Positions 1 through 9,719 are shown, counted from the stretch's first letter. The stretch is DNA of 64,000 nt from Chrysophaeum taylorii (GCA_029834535.1 JAQMWT010000154.1:34262-98261), one strand, 5' to 3'. Numbers and translations: made by a program. Notes: generated from the sequence alone by a model not told the origin.

Positions 1-475
1 GGAGGAGCCTCGGTGACAACGACACGATCGATCATGTATCTGGTACCGTTGCAGTGGCCGTGCGACGGGTCGAGGTTGCGAAGACTTTGAGCTCGCGATC
101 AAAGTCAGCATACCGTTGGTTGTCAGGGAGTTCAAAACTCGACTCTTGAGAGCGAGGCGTCGTCTTCCGACCCAACCTAGTCAGCCGAAAAGAACTCCGA
201 CGCCTCGTCTCCGGGAAAAAAAGGCCGCGGTCATGCGCGCGTTGTCAGCATCGACAACATCGTTTCGACGGGGCGTGAGAATGGCGCGCTGAAAGAGCCG
301 CCGCGGCTCGTGGAAATAGTCAGCGAGGTCGCCGTAGACGGCTTGGAGGATCACTGTCTGGCTCTCGCGCCTACCTGATCCTTACTCTCGCGCCTACCTG
401 ATCCTTACCCTAAATCGAGGGACAGACAGACAAACAGACAAACAAACAGACAAACATCTGTCGATTAGTAGTTAA
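1..475 (-). mobile_element. Helitron-like element fragment, copy A (decayed Pif1-type helicase)
   Basis: Positions 1-353 are a near copy of 38318-38670 and of the reverse complement of 54946-55300. Read on the minus strand they give pieces typical of the C-terminal part of Helitron helicases, such as VYGDLADYFH, AILTPR and LNSLTTNG, but no frame stays open. The block runs off the window start. Upstream on the coding strand, 354-475 also matches copy C (54850-54960), including the sequence around TAACTACTAATCGACAG and a CTGT/TTGT-rich tract at 417-457, so homology covers more than the coding part. Two copies of a roughly 23 bp unit lie at about 363-409. No intact Rep/helicase and no clear Helitron terminus was found, so this is a non-autonomous remnant. 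The Helitron assignment rests on helicase similarity recognised by eye. Confidence 0.6.
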
Positions 476-562
476 GACAACTCGAAAAGGTTGAAAAGAG
501 CGAAGCAGCTTAGATTCGATTGGCGGGGGTGAGAGCGTCGAGAGAGAGGTTAGGATTATTAT

Positions 563-1816
563 ATGGTCGTCAAGCGCCGTTGGTCCGTCGACGTTGACGA
601 GGAGGAAGAAGTAGTCGATCACGGATTCCGGCGACCCCCAAAAAAGATCGATGTGGATAATTTCTACGAGAAGGGAGCCATAGTCCCTTACGATGGGACG
701 TGGCGCGAGTTCCCGAAGCAGGCGATGGCCTTCGGGTTTGTGGACGACTGGGGGACCGAGGACCCCCCACGACTGTGGGCGATGGAGCTCGCCGAGGGGA
801 AGCGGCGTTACGTCGCCGCGCACTGGGCGCGGTTCCGCAAGGAGTACGAGGCTCGAGCCGAGCGACACTTCTACGAACTGATTCGCGAGAAAACAGCCGT
901 CCGACCTTACTTTGATCTAGAGTCGACGACGACGTCGGAGCCACGGACGGAGACCCGCGCCCTAGCGACCGAGTTCCTCGACGTTGTCGCGATCGAGTTG
1001 AGCGATTTTGGCGCCGAGTGCCGCAGAGAGGGCCACTTTGAGGTTCAGGCCGACCTCTCGTTCGCCGTTCTCCGAGGGTTGCCGGTCGTCGACGACGACG
1101 GCGTGCGCGCGACCGCGTTTAACGAGGTGATTGCGCCCCAGCGCTACGTCGTCCTCGAGGCCTCGACGCCCACAAAATTCTCGCAGCACGCTGTCTTCCC
1201 GGACTGCTTAGTCAAAAGCACTCGGGACCTGGGCGTCTTTGTCGCCGGCGTGCTGGCCAGATACCCCCGATACGCGGGCATCGTCGATCTTTCTGTCTAC
1301 TCGCGGAATCGACTCTTTCGCTTGTGCGGCTCGGCCAAGCGCGGCAAGACAAACACCCTCGTACACGTCTCCTCCGACGATATCTTGCCGGAGGAGACGC
1401 TCGTCGTACCGGCGACTCGGCGCTCGCGGACAGAGCCGCTCGGCTTTGACGACGACCCAGCGCTTCTGCCGCACCCCCAAACACCACGACGACGACGAGA
1501 ACAACAGTCGCGCGATGCGGCGGTGGTGGTCGTGCCGCCGCCCAAGGACCTCGAGGCCTTCGTCCTCGGGTGCCGACCGGGGTCCTACGTCCGCAAGCGC
1601 GAGCGCCTCTCCCCGTCCAGGCTCGCCTTCCACCTCGCCGGAAACAATCGCTACTGCGAACGCATCCAGCGTCATCACAAGTCTAACAACGTGTATCTCG
1701 TTGTCGATCTCGACACCCGCCTCCTCTTTCAACGATGCCACGACCCCGACTGCCGCGGCTTCGCCGGATTTCCCGTTCCTCTTCCGCCCCGCCTAGGCCT
1801 GAGCACGAAGACATAA
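563..1816 (+). CDS. PRIMPOL: PrimPol, DNA-directed primase/polymerase
   Basis: A 417-residue archaeo-eukaryotic primase. PrimPol re-primes DNA synthesis past lesions in the nucleus or mitochondrion. The N-terminal block (FPKQAMAFGF, residues 50-59, then the HFYELI segment) resembles animal and plant PrimPol. Motif I is FDLE with metal ligands D118 and E120, motif II is SQH (S207, H209) and motif III is VDLSVYSRNRLFR with D242. The UL52-type zinc knuckle follows, with C365, H371 or H372, C392 and C397. The protein stops about 20 residues after the last Cys, so the C-terminal RPA-binding extension of the 560-residue human protein is missing or unrecognisable. The start is the first ATG and no intron is needed. 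It converges with the 7TM receptor gene, 182 bp away. Helitron-related sequence begins only about 90 bp upstream, so the promoter must be compact or partly transposon-derived. Confidence 0.93.
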   Translation: MVVKRRWSVDVDEEEEVVDHGFRRPPKKIDVDNFYEKGAIVPYDGTWREFPKQAMAFGFVDDWGTEDPPRLWAMELAEGKRRYVAAHWARFRKEYEARAERHFYELIREKTAVRPYFDLESTTTSEPRTETRALATEFLDVVAIELSDFGAECRREGHFEVQADLSFAVLRGLPVVDDDGVRATAFNEVIAPQRYVVLEASTPTKFSQHAVFPDCLVKSTRDLGVFVAGVLARYPRYAGIVDLSVYSRNRLFRLCGSAKRGKTNTLVHVSSDDILPEETLVVPATRRSRTEPLGFDDDPALLPHPQTPRRRREQQSRDAAVVVVPPPKDLEAFVLGCRPGSYVRKRERLSPSRLAFHLAGNNRYCERIQRHHKSNNVYLVVDLDTRLLFQRCHDPDCRGFAGFPVPLPPRLGLSTKT

Positions 1817-1820
1817 TAAA
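1815..1820 (+). terminator. AATAAA poly(A)-signal-like hexamer overlapping the PRIMPOL stop
   Basis: The stop codon TAA at 1814-1816 is followed directly by TAAA, creating AATAAA at 1815-1820. If used, the 3' UTR would be only a few tens of bases, which fits the 182 bp convergent spacing. Use as a signal is inferred. Confidence 0.35.
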
Positions 1821-1821
1821 A

Positions 1822-1852
1822 TAGGAGGAGGAGGAGGAGGAGGAGGAGGAGA
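1822..1852 (+). repeat. (GGA)n microsatellite
   Basis: About ten GGA/GAG triplets lie just after the PRIMPOL stop. This is simple sequence with no evident coding role. Confidence 0.9.
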
Positions 1853-1997
1853 CCACAGCCCGGTGAGGAGGTGTGGATTTTTTTGGGTCCGCGGCCACGC
1901 GCGCAATACGCGTCGTTTTGGCGCGGACTGAAAAAAACAACAATCCAAGGTAATAATATTTTTTTTGCTGCGTCGCTTTTGTTTTCTTGATGATTTT

Positions 1998-2003
1998 TTT
2001 ATT
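1998..2003 (-). terminator. AATAAA-like hexamer overlapping the receptor stop
   Basis: On the minus strand the last codons read CAA TAA AAA, so AATAAA overlaps the TAA stop (1999-2001). This is the same arrangement as in PRIMPOL, to which the gene is convergent. Confidence 0.35.
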
Positions 2004-5000
2004 GCGGACTCGGGAGAGATTGCGTCGAGGCGGGTGGGAAGTGATGACGTCGGATGCGCATCGGAAGTTCCACGGAGGATTGCCCCGCGCCACCCTCTTC
2101 GACGGGGTCGTTGATCGTGTGGCGCCGTACGCGATTCCCCTCGAGAAGAAAGTCCGCCTGGAGCTGGCGGATGGCGTGCTCGCGGACGCTAAAGATGGCC
2201 GGAACGCTCCGAGAAGAGGCCGGAGAGCCCGAACCGTCGTTCAAACCGTCGTACGACGACTCGGCGGTCGAGTCCAACGAATCCGAAATCTTTGCGGTCT
2301 CGAACGGGTAGTTTTTGCGGTCGGAAGCGTCGGTGGTGGGCGAGGCGTCGTTGGTTGCTTGGGGGCTCGCGGGCTGCTCGCCAAGCTCGGGCGGCGGCGA
2401 CACCGCCAGCATGTCGTAGACGTGGTCGATTTGCGTAGACGCGGCCATCGTCTTCTCGATGTAGGCGGCCACGAGCGCGCTGTCGAAATCGCCGTACCTC
2501 CGCACGACGCGAATCTTGGGCGCGAAGACGACGAAAAGCGTAGAGAGCTCGGTAGCGGCGACGACGAGCGACTTGATGATAAGAAACGGCGTCGGATTGT
2601 TTCGCAGCACGTACAGGACGGGCGCGACGATAATGAACGACTGGAGTTGCGCGAAGAGCGCCGTGAAGACCCAGCGGCCGTCGCAGACGACCGACGGTAC
2701 GTTTCGGACGTGATAGCACATGTGGAACGCAGCGCCGTAGCAAAAGAGGTGCCAACACGAGAGAAGAATTAAAAAGAGATACGAGGCGCACTCGCAGCGG
2801 CGGACCGAGCTGTCGCACTCCTGGGAACCGGTAAGGTGAGAGGACTCGTAGTTGAGGCAGTCGCGTTCGGAGACGAGGGGGTCCTCGATCATCCATGCCG
2901 TGATGACGGCGATCTCGCCCACGACCATGATGGTCGCGACCGGCACGAAATCCGGGCACGATTGCGCTCGCCCAAAGGTGATAGCAGCTTCGATGACGTG
3001 CTCGATGTTGGCAAGCTTGCTGTAGAGCGTCGACGCGGTCAGAACGAAGCCCGCGCCGAAGAGCGCGAGGTTCGCGCGACAACCAAAGTCGGTGATGCCC
3101 GTAATATCCGGCACTATCGAGGCCGTCGAGATGACGGCACCCGCGCAGATCGCGTGCATGTACAGCGGCTGGGCAACTTTGACAATCATACGGTCGCGAA
3201 ATTTCCACGTCCAAGTCGAGCAAAACGCCGCAGAGACTGCGACCGCGATCACGCAACACCAGAGGAGCCCGATAGCGAAGCGAGAAAGGAAGTGCTTATC
3301 TTCCTTTCTGTCTTTTATCGCCACGACGCTCGCGCGGAGCTTTGGCGTGGCGACCGTCAAATCAGAATCGATGTGCACCGTCAATTCGATCGTCACGTTT
3401 TCCACGTCCTCGCTCGCGAAGAGAGTCAAGCTGTCAAACGTGCAGACGCCTGCCTCGCAAAAAGCCGTATCTTCCTGTGACAAAAGGCCAGGGGCCGTCG
3501 TCGTCGTGACGCGCGCGTCGTATTCGGTGACGACGAGCGCGTTTCTCGCGTCCAATAAGCGACACTCTAATTTTGGAAGCGCCTCGCCGCTCCTCAAGTG
3601 GAAGTTGAGCAAACTGCCGCAGTCGAGGCTAGCGGCTGGCGTCGCAATCGCGTCGCCATACCCGGCAAAATTGGAGCTTAGGATTTCGAGACCTGCCAGT
3701 TGATCGGACTCCTCCTCCTCCTCCTCCTCATCTGAATAGAAAACGAATCCCACGCCGCCGCCGCCGTTTGGGGCGCTGTTCTCGACGGCGATCGAAACCG
3801 CGTCGAGCAGCGCGGGCAATCGGAACTCGATTGGCGACGTCTCGGTCCCCGACGGAAGCCAGTGAAATTCGTCAGTGGACGCCAACACGGCACGCGACTC
3901 CGTATCAATGACCTCGAGCGTCCCACCCCACCAGGTCGTCGCGAGGCTGCTGTACGCCGTGATTTGGTGCGTGCTATTGGGTTCGAGGCAGTGCGTGTCG
4001 ACCCACGCGCCATTGGCCGACGGCGCCCCGATGATGCCGGTTGGGGATTCCTGGTAGTAATTCTCCAAGTTCGACGAGCACGAACAGCCATCGCAGATGT
4101 CTTCAGTGCTGGTGGCGCGACTCGAGAAGCCGCACGCGTTCGTGTTATAGTCGCACGTGGCGATAGGTTGCAGCGAGATGTTGTAAGGCGAGCAACGGCT
4201 CGTCGTGTACCTCCAATCCATCACGACGGAGACGTCACGACACGAAATTGACGACGTGGTGGCGAAGTAAACGCCAACGTTTGACGCCACTTCGCCTGGC
4301 GGCGCCGACACCGCGAACAAACCGCCGTTGCCGTTCCACGCGACGTTCCTGAAGAACTGCGACCGAAGAACGCGAATCGTCGAGAGCTCGACGAACATAG
4401 CGCCCCCATCTTGGCCGCATTCGTTGGCGACGAACGTTGACTGGTCGACGACGACAGATGCCTCGGAAGCGCTCGACGGGCCGTCGCCCACGTCGAAAAG
4501 AGCCAGGGCACCCCCGTTCCCCGAGGCGATGTTTTCTTCGACCCACGATGATACGAGGTAAAATCGCGAGACACCGGACAAATGAGCAAACCCAGCATTT
4601 AACGCCGAGTTCCCAGTGCCGTTGATGTCGCGGAGGACCACAGATGCGGTCTGCCACGCCGACACAAAGCCACCGGAGCCACTGTCGGCGCGATTCGAGC
4701 TTACGTTACCGCGCGTCACGTTGAACGTCGAGAGCACGTCCACCCAGGCGGCGCCGCCAAAGCCCGAAATTGCAACGTTCGCGACGAAATCGACGTCAAC
4801 TAAAACAGCTGTTGGACCTAAGCTGAGCGGAGTGTCGGCGCTCCGCATGAGCGCAATTGCTCCACCGCTATCGGAGGCAACGTTGGCTTCGAACATTGGT
4901 CCGATATTGGCGACGGGTTGCACGTCGATCTCGATGTCGGCCACGCGCGCACCGTGTTCCAGGAAGTCGAGCGTGTATGACGTCTGCGAACGATTCCCAG

Positions 5001-6963
5001 CGGAGACGGACAGCACGGTGTCCTGCCAGCCCGCCCCCGTGCGGTCCGACAACCACAGCTCGTACGTCGCAGGCGAAAGGCAGAAATGCCCCAGAACGTT
5101 GCTCGCGGTTTCGTCGAAGAAATCGATCGTAGGGTCTCCTTTGGCGTCGACGGCGCTCGATGCGGAGTGGCCCTTGCGCACCAGCGCAAATCCTAGATCG
5201 TTGGCACTGACATCGGTGACCTCGACGGTGACAAAGCTACAATTTTCGCTCGCGAGGAGGCGCGTATCTTCGGAACCTTCGAGGGCGACGGCACCCCCGG
5301 CGGCTGCTGTGTTACGAATGAACCTCGACGCGAGCGAATGGACGACACTCGACGCGCTCGCATAAACCGCGCCCCCCGTAACCGACGCGTTGTTCGCCGT
5401 CAGCTTGGAGGAGACGAGACGAAGCGTGCTCGAGAAGAGCGCGATACCGCCGCCAAAGCTAGCCGCGCATCGCGTGATGCTCGTGGCATCGAGGATCACG
5501 GGGTTATCGATGTCTTCGAAGTCAAATCCACCGCCTTTTCCTTCGGCGAAGGAGTTGCGCACGACGGACCGCGTAACCTGAACCGTCGTAGCACGGTCAA
5601 ACCTGGCCGCGCCTCCGTCGAGCATGGCAGAGCAATTCTCCAAGTGCATCGTATCGAACACCCCTGAAAAACCGAGGTTACGTTTGGTCGTCGCCAAGCA
5701 GCCACCGAAGGTGGACGACCACGTGTTGACGATACGCAAGCGCCTTATGAGACTGAACTCCAGCACGAGAAGTAGCAGACCTCCACCGCCCAGCGAATTC
5801 CGCGCGTCGGTTTCTGTCTCCGGCTCGTCGACCGTCGCGCATTGCTCGAAGGAAACGTTGTCCATTGATATGGTCCCCTCACTCGCGAGTATGGCACCGC
5901 CGGCGTTCACCCCTGCCGAACAACGCTTGACATCCACATCGATCAAGTGGAGTGTGTTTACGACCAATCTGGCGGTAAACGCGCCGGAAAAACTTTCGGC
6001 CGTGCAATCTTCGAAAGTTGTTCGCTCGAACCACGCAAAACTTCCAGTGATTACATAGAGGCCGCCGCAGCCGGCCGAAGGCGACCCGGCCGCGTTGCAT
6101 CCAGAGAATATGGTATCTTCGATGCCGACGAGGCCGAACTCTTCGAACATCGCCCCCCCGGCGTAAAGCGTCGACGAACACTTCTCAAAGCGCACCGAAA
6201 CAATCGAGTTGGACACAGTCCCGATGCTATAGACACCACCACCTCGGCCCTGGAAGGGGGTCCACACAAAGCAGCCGACGACCGTCGACGCGACGAGCGA
6301 CACCGAAGCTGCTCCGTACGCGTACAAGCCACCGCCGTAGAACTCGGCGCTGCTGTTGACGATCGTTGTTCTCGACAAATCGACGACGGCATCGGTCCAG
6401 ACAGCAATAGCTCCCCCAAAGCTCGCGTGGCAGTTTCGGAACGTGACGTTTGTGATCGAAAGGTTCGTGCCCGCTCCTGCCAACAAGCAGCCACCAAACG
6501 AAGCGCTCGTGCCGTTTTCAAAATTTAAACCGTCGATAGACACCGACATTCCCGGCAGAACACTCAACAAGCGGTGCCCTCCGGTACCGTGAAACAACGC
6601 GTTTCCAGCGACGTGCGTTGACACGGCGATCACCATCTCTCGTGTCGTCTGAATCGCCGCATCGGCGATCCAGACAGATGATGCGCAGTCGACTTCTAGC
6701 GCCGTCGAGAGTTCCGACTCCCCCGAGACGACGGCCACCGAGGGCTCCTCGGCGCAAGAGATGGCCTCGGCAAGCTCTAGGCACTGACAGGCGCTGCAGT
6801 CGCAGCCAAGCTCGGCAGTCAACGACGCGACAACCCCTGAACCGGCCTCGAGGTCCGTGCAAAGAATTCCCCAGAGCGTGAAATTGTCGCAGGACGAATC
6901 AAAACAATTTCGTGGGCACGCGCTGACGGCGGCGAGGATGATACCAATCGTTGTCGTTCTCAT
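1999..6963 (-). CDS. Giant secreted-type beta-helix ectodomain fused to GABA-B-like (class C) 7TM receptor
   Basis: A 1654-residue protein without introns. The ATG at 6963 is chosen because it starts a good signal peptide (MRTTTIGIILAAVSAC); the longer frame upstream has only a TTG start. Residues of about 30-1150 contain many Pmp-like parallel beta-helix repeats of the GGA-I/L type (GGCLLAG, GGAIAV, GGGLYAYG, GGAVYAS and others), with many N-glycosylation sequons, expected to form an extracellular solenoid. The segment encoded by about 3300-2470 has seven hydrophobic helices with class C GPCR hallmarks: VKVAQPLYM after helix 1, FGAGFVL with a K two helices on, AWMIEDPL in helix 4, HVRNVPSV in loop 3, and FAPKI closing helix 7, closest to GABA-B receptors. 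The roughly 155-residue cytoplasmic tail is Ser/Pro-rich. It probably couples an adhesive or sensing surface domain to G proteins. The ligand is unknown. Confidence 0.85.
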   Translation of the reverse strand: MRTTTIGIILAAVSACPRNCFDSSCDNFTLWGILCTDLEAGSGVVASLTAELGCDCSACQCLELAEAISCAEEPSVAVVSGESELSTALEVDCASSVWIADAAIQTTREMVIAVSTHVAGNALFHGTGGHRLLSVLPGMSVSIDGLNFENGTSASFGGCLLAGAGTNLSITNVTFRNCHASFGGAIAVWTDAVVDLSRTTIVNSSAEFYGGGLYAYGAASVSLVASTVVGCFVWTPFQGRGGGVYSIGTVSNSIVSVRFEKCSSTLYAGGAMFEEFGLVGIEDTIFSGCNAAGSPSAGCGGLYVITGSFAWFERTTFEDCTAESFSGAFTARLVVNTLHLIDVDVKRCSAGVNAGGAILASEGTISMDNVSFEQCATVDEPETETDARNSLGGGGLLLLVLEFSLIRRLRIVNTWSSTFGGCLATTKRNLGFSGVFDTMHLENCSAMLDGGAARFDRATTVQVTRSVVRNSFAEGKGGGFDFEDIDNPVILDATSITRCAASFGGGIALFSSTLRLVSSKLTANNASVTGGAVYASASSVVHSLASRFIRNTAAAGGAVALEGSEDTRLLASENCSFVTVEVTDVSANDLGFALVRKGHSASSAVDAKGDPTIDFFDETASNVLGHFCLSPATYELWLSDRTGAGWQDTVLSVSAGNRSQTSYTLDFLEHGARVADIEIDVQPVANIGPMFEANVASDSGGAIALMRSADTPLSLGPTAVLVDVDFVANVAISGFGGAAWVDVLSTFNVTRGNVSSNRADSGSGGFVSAWQTASVVLRDINGTGNSALNAGFAHLSGVSRFYLVSSWVEENIASGNGGALALFDVGDGPSSASEASVVVDQSTFVANECGQDGGAMFVELSTIRVLRSQFFRNVAWNGNGGLFAVSAPPGEVASNVGVYFATTSSISCRDVSVVMDWRYTTSRCSPYNISLQPIATCDYNTNACGFSSRATSTEDICDGCSCSSNLENYYQESPTGIIGAPSANGAWVDTHCLEPNSTHQITAYSSLATTWWGGTLEVIDTESRAVLASTDEFHWLPSGTETSPIEFRLPALLDAVSIAVENSAPNGGGGVGFVFYSDEEEEEEESDQLAGLEILSSNFAGYGDAIATPAASLDCGSLLNFHLRSGEALPKLECRLLDARNALVVTEYDARVTTTTAPGLLSQEDTAFCEAGVCTFDSLTLFASEDVENVTIELTVHIDSDLTVATPKLRASVVAIKDRKEDKHFLSRFAIGLLWCCVIAVAVSAAFCSTWTWKFRDRMIVKVAQPLYMHAICAGAVISTASIVPDITGITDFGCRANLALFGAGFVLTASTLYSKLANIEHVIEAAITFGRAQSCPDFVPVATIMVVGEIAVITAWMIEDPLVSERDCLNYESSHLTGSQECDSSVRRCECASYLFLILLSCWHLFCYGAAFHMCYHVRNVPSVVCDGRWVFTALFAQLQSFIIVAPVLYVLRNNPTPFLIIKSLVVAATELSTLFVVFAPKIRVVRRYGDFDSALVAAYIEKTMAASTQIDHVYDMLAVSPPPELGEQPASPQATNDASPTTDASDRKNYPFETAKISDSLDSTAESSYDGLNDGSGSPASSRSVPAIFSVREHAIRQLQADFLLEGNRVRRHTINDPVEEGGAGQSSVELPMRIRRHHFPPASTQSLPSPQ

Positions 6964-7684
6964 TCTTATAAAACCGCGCCGGACGCCGACGACTTCAAAC
7001 AAAATGTCGACCGCCCGCAGACACCACCACCACCACCGTCACCACCAGCGAAAGATTAAGTGTTCTTCTACTTCTTGTCACGTAATTCCGGCACCTTCGG
7101 CACCAAAAGAAAACTACATACAGTTTTGTCGAATACACGTGTAGGGAAAAAATAAGATATTGCTTTCTCGAGTTCTTTTTTTCTTCTTCCTTTTCAAGAC
7201 AGGCGGCTTCACCGGCCGGGCTGGCAACCGTGCGGAGATTGCCAATAATTACTGATTTGCCCCTATGCCCAGGCTCCTCCTGCCACATAGATGAGAGCCG
7301 TGGTGCTTAGTTGCTGCTGCAAGCAATAGTCGCGCGCGCAAGCTGCATTTAATTACAGTAAGATAATGTTCAGACCAGGGCGCTATATAGATGATCAGCA
7401 TAATAGGCACTTCGATATAGCGCAGGAGTAAGCAGGGTGCCCGTCGCTATTGTGGGTAGGAATAACGATGCTGCGCGTACCCAAGACGACGACAACGACC
7501 GACCCTGATGGAAGAAACGAAGGACAAGCAAGGAGCGCCAGCAACAAAGCGGTAGACAGACAGATAGATATATAGATAGCGGAGGGAAGCGCGCACCTCG
7601 GGGAAAAAAAAGAAGGACAAGTGCGAGGGGGCTATTGATTCCGGAATAAAAGGCGGCGGCACCGGCGCGCGGTCAGCGAGTTGT
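6964..7684. other. Intergenic region, no gene recognised
   Basis: It lies upstream of the receptor gene and downstream of the light-harvesting gene (both minus strand). A TTTTATAA stretch sits immediately 5' of the receptor ATG. A (CAC)n run lies at about 7022-7050 and short GATA-type repeats at about 7559-7580. Short open frames here look non-coding. Confidence 0.5.
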
Positions 7685-8443
7685 TCAATGGAAATAGGAA
7701 GCGAGGGTGTCCGCGATAGTCTGGTGTGTGACTTGCTCCTGGGCGCACATCCCGGCGACCGCAATCATAGCTAGGCGTCCGTTGTTGAGCTCCTTGGTTA
7801 CGAGCGTCTTGAATTCTTCAGGGTCCGTTGGCTTGAGTCCAAGGGGGTCAAAGCCGAGGTCACCTGGATAATAGGTAAGGCGCAGGCTGAAAAGCTCGTC
7901 GGGCGAGGGCTCGACCCAGCCGCGGCGAGCTCGATAGGTCTCGCAAATGCCAATGGCGATAGAGAGCGCGGCAAAGAGGGGGGCGGGAATTTGCTGAAGC
8001 TGGTCATTGGCGGGGCCAGAAACCTTGCCCGCCCAGACGATGGGGCTCCAGGCCTCGCCGGCGATGTAGCCGACGCTCGCCATCATCGCGACCCGCCCGT
8101 GCATGATCTCGGCCTCGCGGTAGCGTCTTACGTCCTCGAGCGGCACACCAGTCCCGCAGAGGCCGATGGGATCCCAGTTGCCGAGAGGAGGGCACGCGCC
8201 CGGAAGGCCATAGCAGAACTCGCCGTAGGTCGGGACCCACCCGTTGAGGACAGGTGGCTTGCGCTTGCCGGCGCGTCGGCTGCGAGATGGCAGCGTGGTT
8301 AAAGGAGGGTCATCGCTGACGAGCGTATTTTCTGGAGGCGGCGGCGACGACGAATAGAGGCGCGTCAATGATGGCCGCGCGCCATACGCCGCCGAGGGGG
8401 CGACCAAGATGGCCACGAGCGACAGGTAGCTGCTGGTGGCCAT
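7685..8443 (-). CDS. Chlorophyll a/c light-harvesting antenna protein (FCP/Lhc family)
   Basis: A 252-residue thylakoid antenna protein that binds chlorophyll and carotenoid and funnels energy to the photosystems. The ATG at 8443 is chosen because the preceding in-frame sequence overlaps the divergent gene and is compositionally unlike an LHC. Residues 1-30 form a signal/transit-like leader (MATSSYLSLVAILVAPSAAY) suited to a secondary plastid. Helix 1 carries the chlorophyll-binding motif REAEIMHGRVAMMA (about residues 109-122) and helix 3 the matching KELNNGRLAMIAVAGM (about 217-232), with FDPLG before it. The N-terminal loop WDPIGLCG also fits the family. Assignment to Lhcf, Lhcr or another subclade needs a tree. 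Its 5' end faces the coiled-coil gene across 91 bp. Confidence 0.95.
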   Translation of the reverse strand: MATSSYLSLVAILVAPSAAYGARPSLTRLYSSSPPPPENTLVSDDPPLTTLPSRSRRAGKRKPPVLNGWVPTYGEFCYGLPGACPPLGNWDPIGLCGTGVPLEDVRRYREAEIMHGRVAMMASVGYIAGEAWSPIVWAGKVSGPANDQLQQIPAPLFAALSIAIGICETYRARRGWVEPSPDELFSLRLTYYPGDLGFDPLGLKPTDPEEFKTLVTKELNNGRLAMIAVAGMCAQEQVTHQTIADTLASYFH

Positions 8444-8534
8444 TAAAAAGCGCTGATGACTGTGCAAGAATTCGCACGAAGGTTTTGACCGACGTTCGTT
8501 GAAAAATAACAACGGACGGCTCGACGGTTTGACT
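8444..8534. promoter_or_regulatory. Short divergent intergenic region (probable shared promoter)
   Basis: Only 91 bp separate the ATG of the light-harvesting gene (minus) from the ATG of the coiled-coil gene (plus). It must hold both 5' UTRs or core promoters, or the transcripts overlap. No canonical TATA pair is obvious. Confidence 0.4.
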
Positions 8535-8577
8535 ATGGCGTGGAGCCCGGTAAGCCGGCGACGCGTCGAGGGAGGAG

Positions 8578-8608
<31 letters not shown>

Positions 8609-9719
8609 AAACAGCAACATCAAGGGGGTGTTGCTGGCGACGTTCCGACGGGTGGCTGCACAGTGCGTCGCGGAGAGCTGCCGTCGCGCCGGCGAGCTGA
8701 CGCAGGCCGCGCTCGCGGTTGACGATGAGTCGTCGTCGTCGAGGGTCGCCCCGCCCAAGTGGGGGGAAATGGCGCGACCTCGGCAACTCGCCCCCGCGCC
8801 CCCTTTCGAGTGGCCCGAGCTGCCGGTCCATCTGAGTTTGGAGGACGCGTTGGCGCGCGAGGCGCCGTCGCTGCTGCGGGAAGCATTCGAGCGCGGAGCG
8901 GCTCTCGGCTTCGATGCGGCCTCGCACGTGTGGGTCGACCGAGAAGAAGGGCTTTTGCGGAAGCTCGCGGAGATGGCCGCGTCGCGCGCGCAGCTCGAGG
9001 AGGAGGTCCACGCGATGAGGCGAGCGATGCAAGCCGAGGCCGCGAGCCTCCGCGCGCAGCACGCGCGCTCCGTCGACGCGCTGCGGCGCGAGCGGAGCGA
9101 GCGCGCGCGGACCGACGCGAGCCGCGAGCGTGCCTTGGCGGCGGCGACGGCGGCCGCGATCCAGAACGGAGACGTCGCGACGCGAGTCGCCGTCGCCGCC
9201 GCCGAGGAACGAGCTTTCTCTAGACACGCCAAGGCGCTCAAGGAGGCGATGCGCGCCCAGGCGCACCGCCACGCCCTCGCGCTATCCGAGGCCCTCGCCA
9301 CCTCGGAAGCGGCCAACCACGCGCTCGCCGCCGAGCGCCGCGCGCGCGACGACGCGATCGACCGCTCCAACAAACGACGCGAGGCCGCCAAGTCCCTCGA
9401 TAAGGCCAAGAAGGCCGTCGACGACTTGTGCGACCAATTTGTGGTCGACGACCGACCGACTCGACCACCCCCCGAACAGCGACGCCCGAGGGGCCGGAGC
9501 GCGACTGGACGGCCCCACTACCCGCCTCCGCCCCAGGCTTCAAGGCCTCTCGACGACGACGATGCGATGCAGCGACACCGCAATACCCACCCTTATCTCA
9601 AACGGGGCGCCGCCGCGGCGAGGTTCGAGGCACGGCGCTGCGCCCAGCAGCAGCAACATCAACACACACAAGTCCCGCGCGTCTCAGCTACGTCCTCGGA
9701 TGACCTCACCTTGTCCTGA
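8535..9719 (+). CDS. Ala/Arg/Glu-rich coiled-coil protein, function unknown
   Basis: A 394-residue protein from the ATG at 8535; the frame opens earlier only at a TTG. After a short head it has a run of about nine Asn encoded by an (AAC)n tract at 8578-8613, probably length-variable. Residues of about 80-130 (around FEWPELPVHLSLEDALARE) look globular and precede a long helical region of about 150-310 rich in Ala, Arg and Glu with heptad character, so a coiled coil is likely. The C-terminus is Pro/Arg-rich and low complexity, with a short QQQQ stretch. No catalytic motif or targeting signal was seen. It is divergent from the antenna gene and convergent with eL20 (98 bp). The continuous 1.2 kb frame with GC-rich third positions supports a real gene. 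Confidence 0.75.

Noticed and set aside
1987-2772. Plus-strand open frame of 261 codons across the receptor's tail
   Set aside because: Antisense shadow of the receptor; Arg-rich composition without motifs, while the minus frame codes class C GPCR sequence.
8444-9409. N-terminal extension of the light-harvesting frame
   Set aside because: Ser/Arg/Ala low-complexity mirror of the divergent coiled-coil gene; the true LHC leader starts at 8443.
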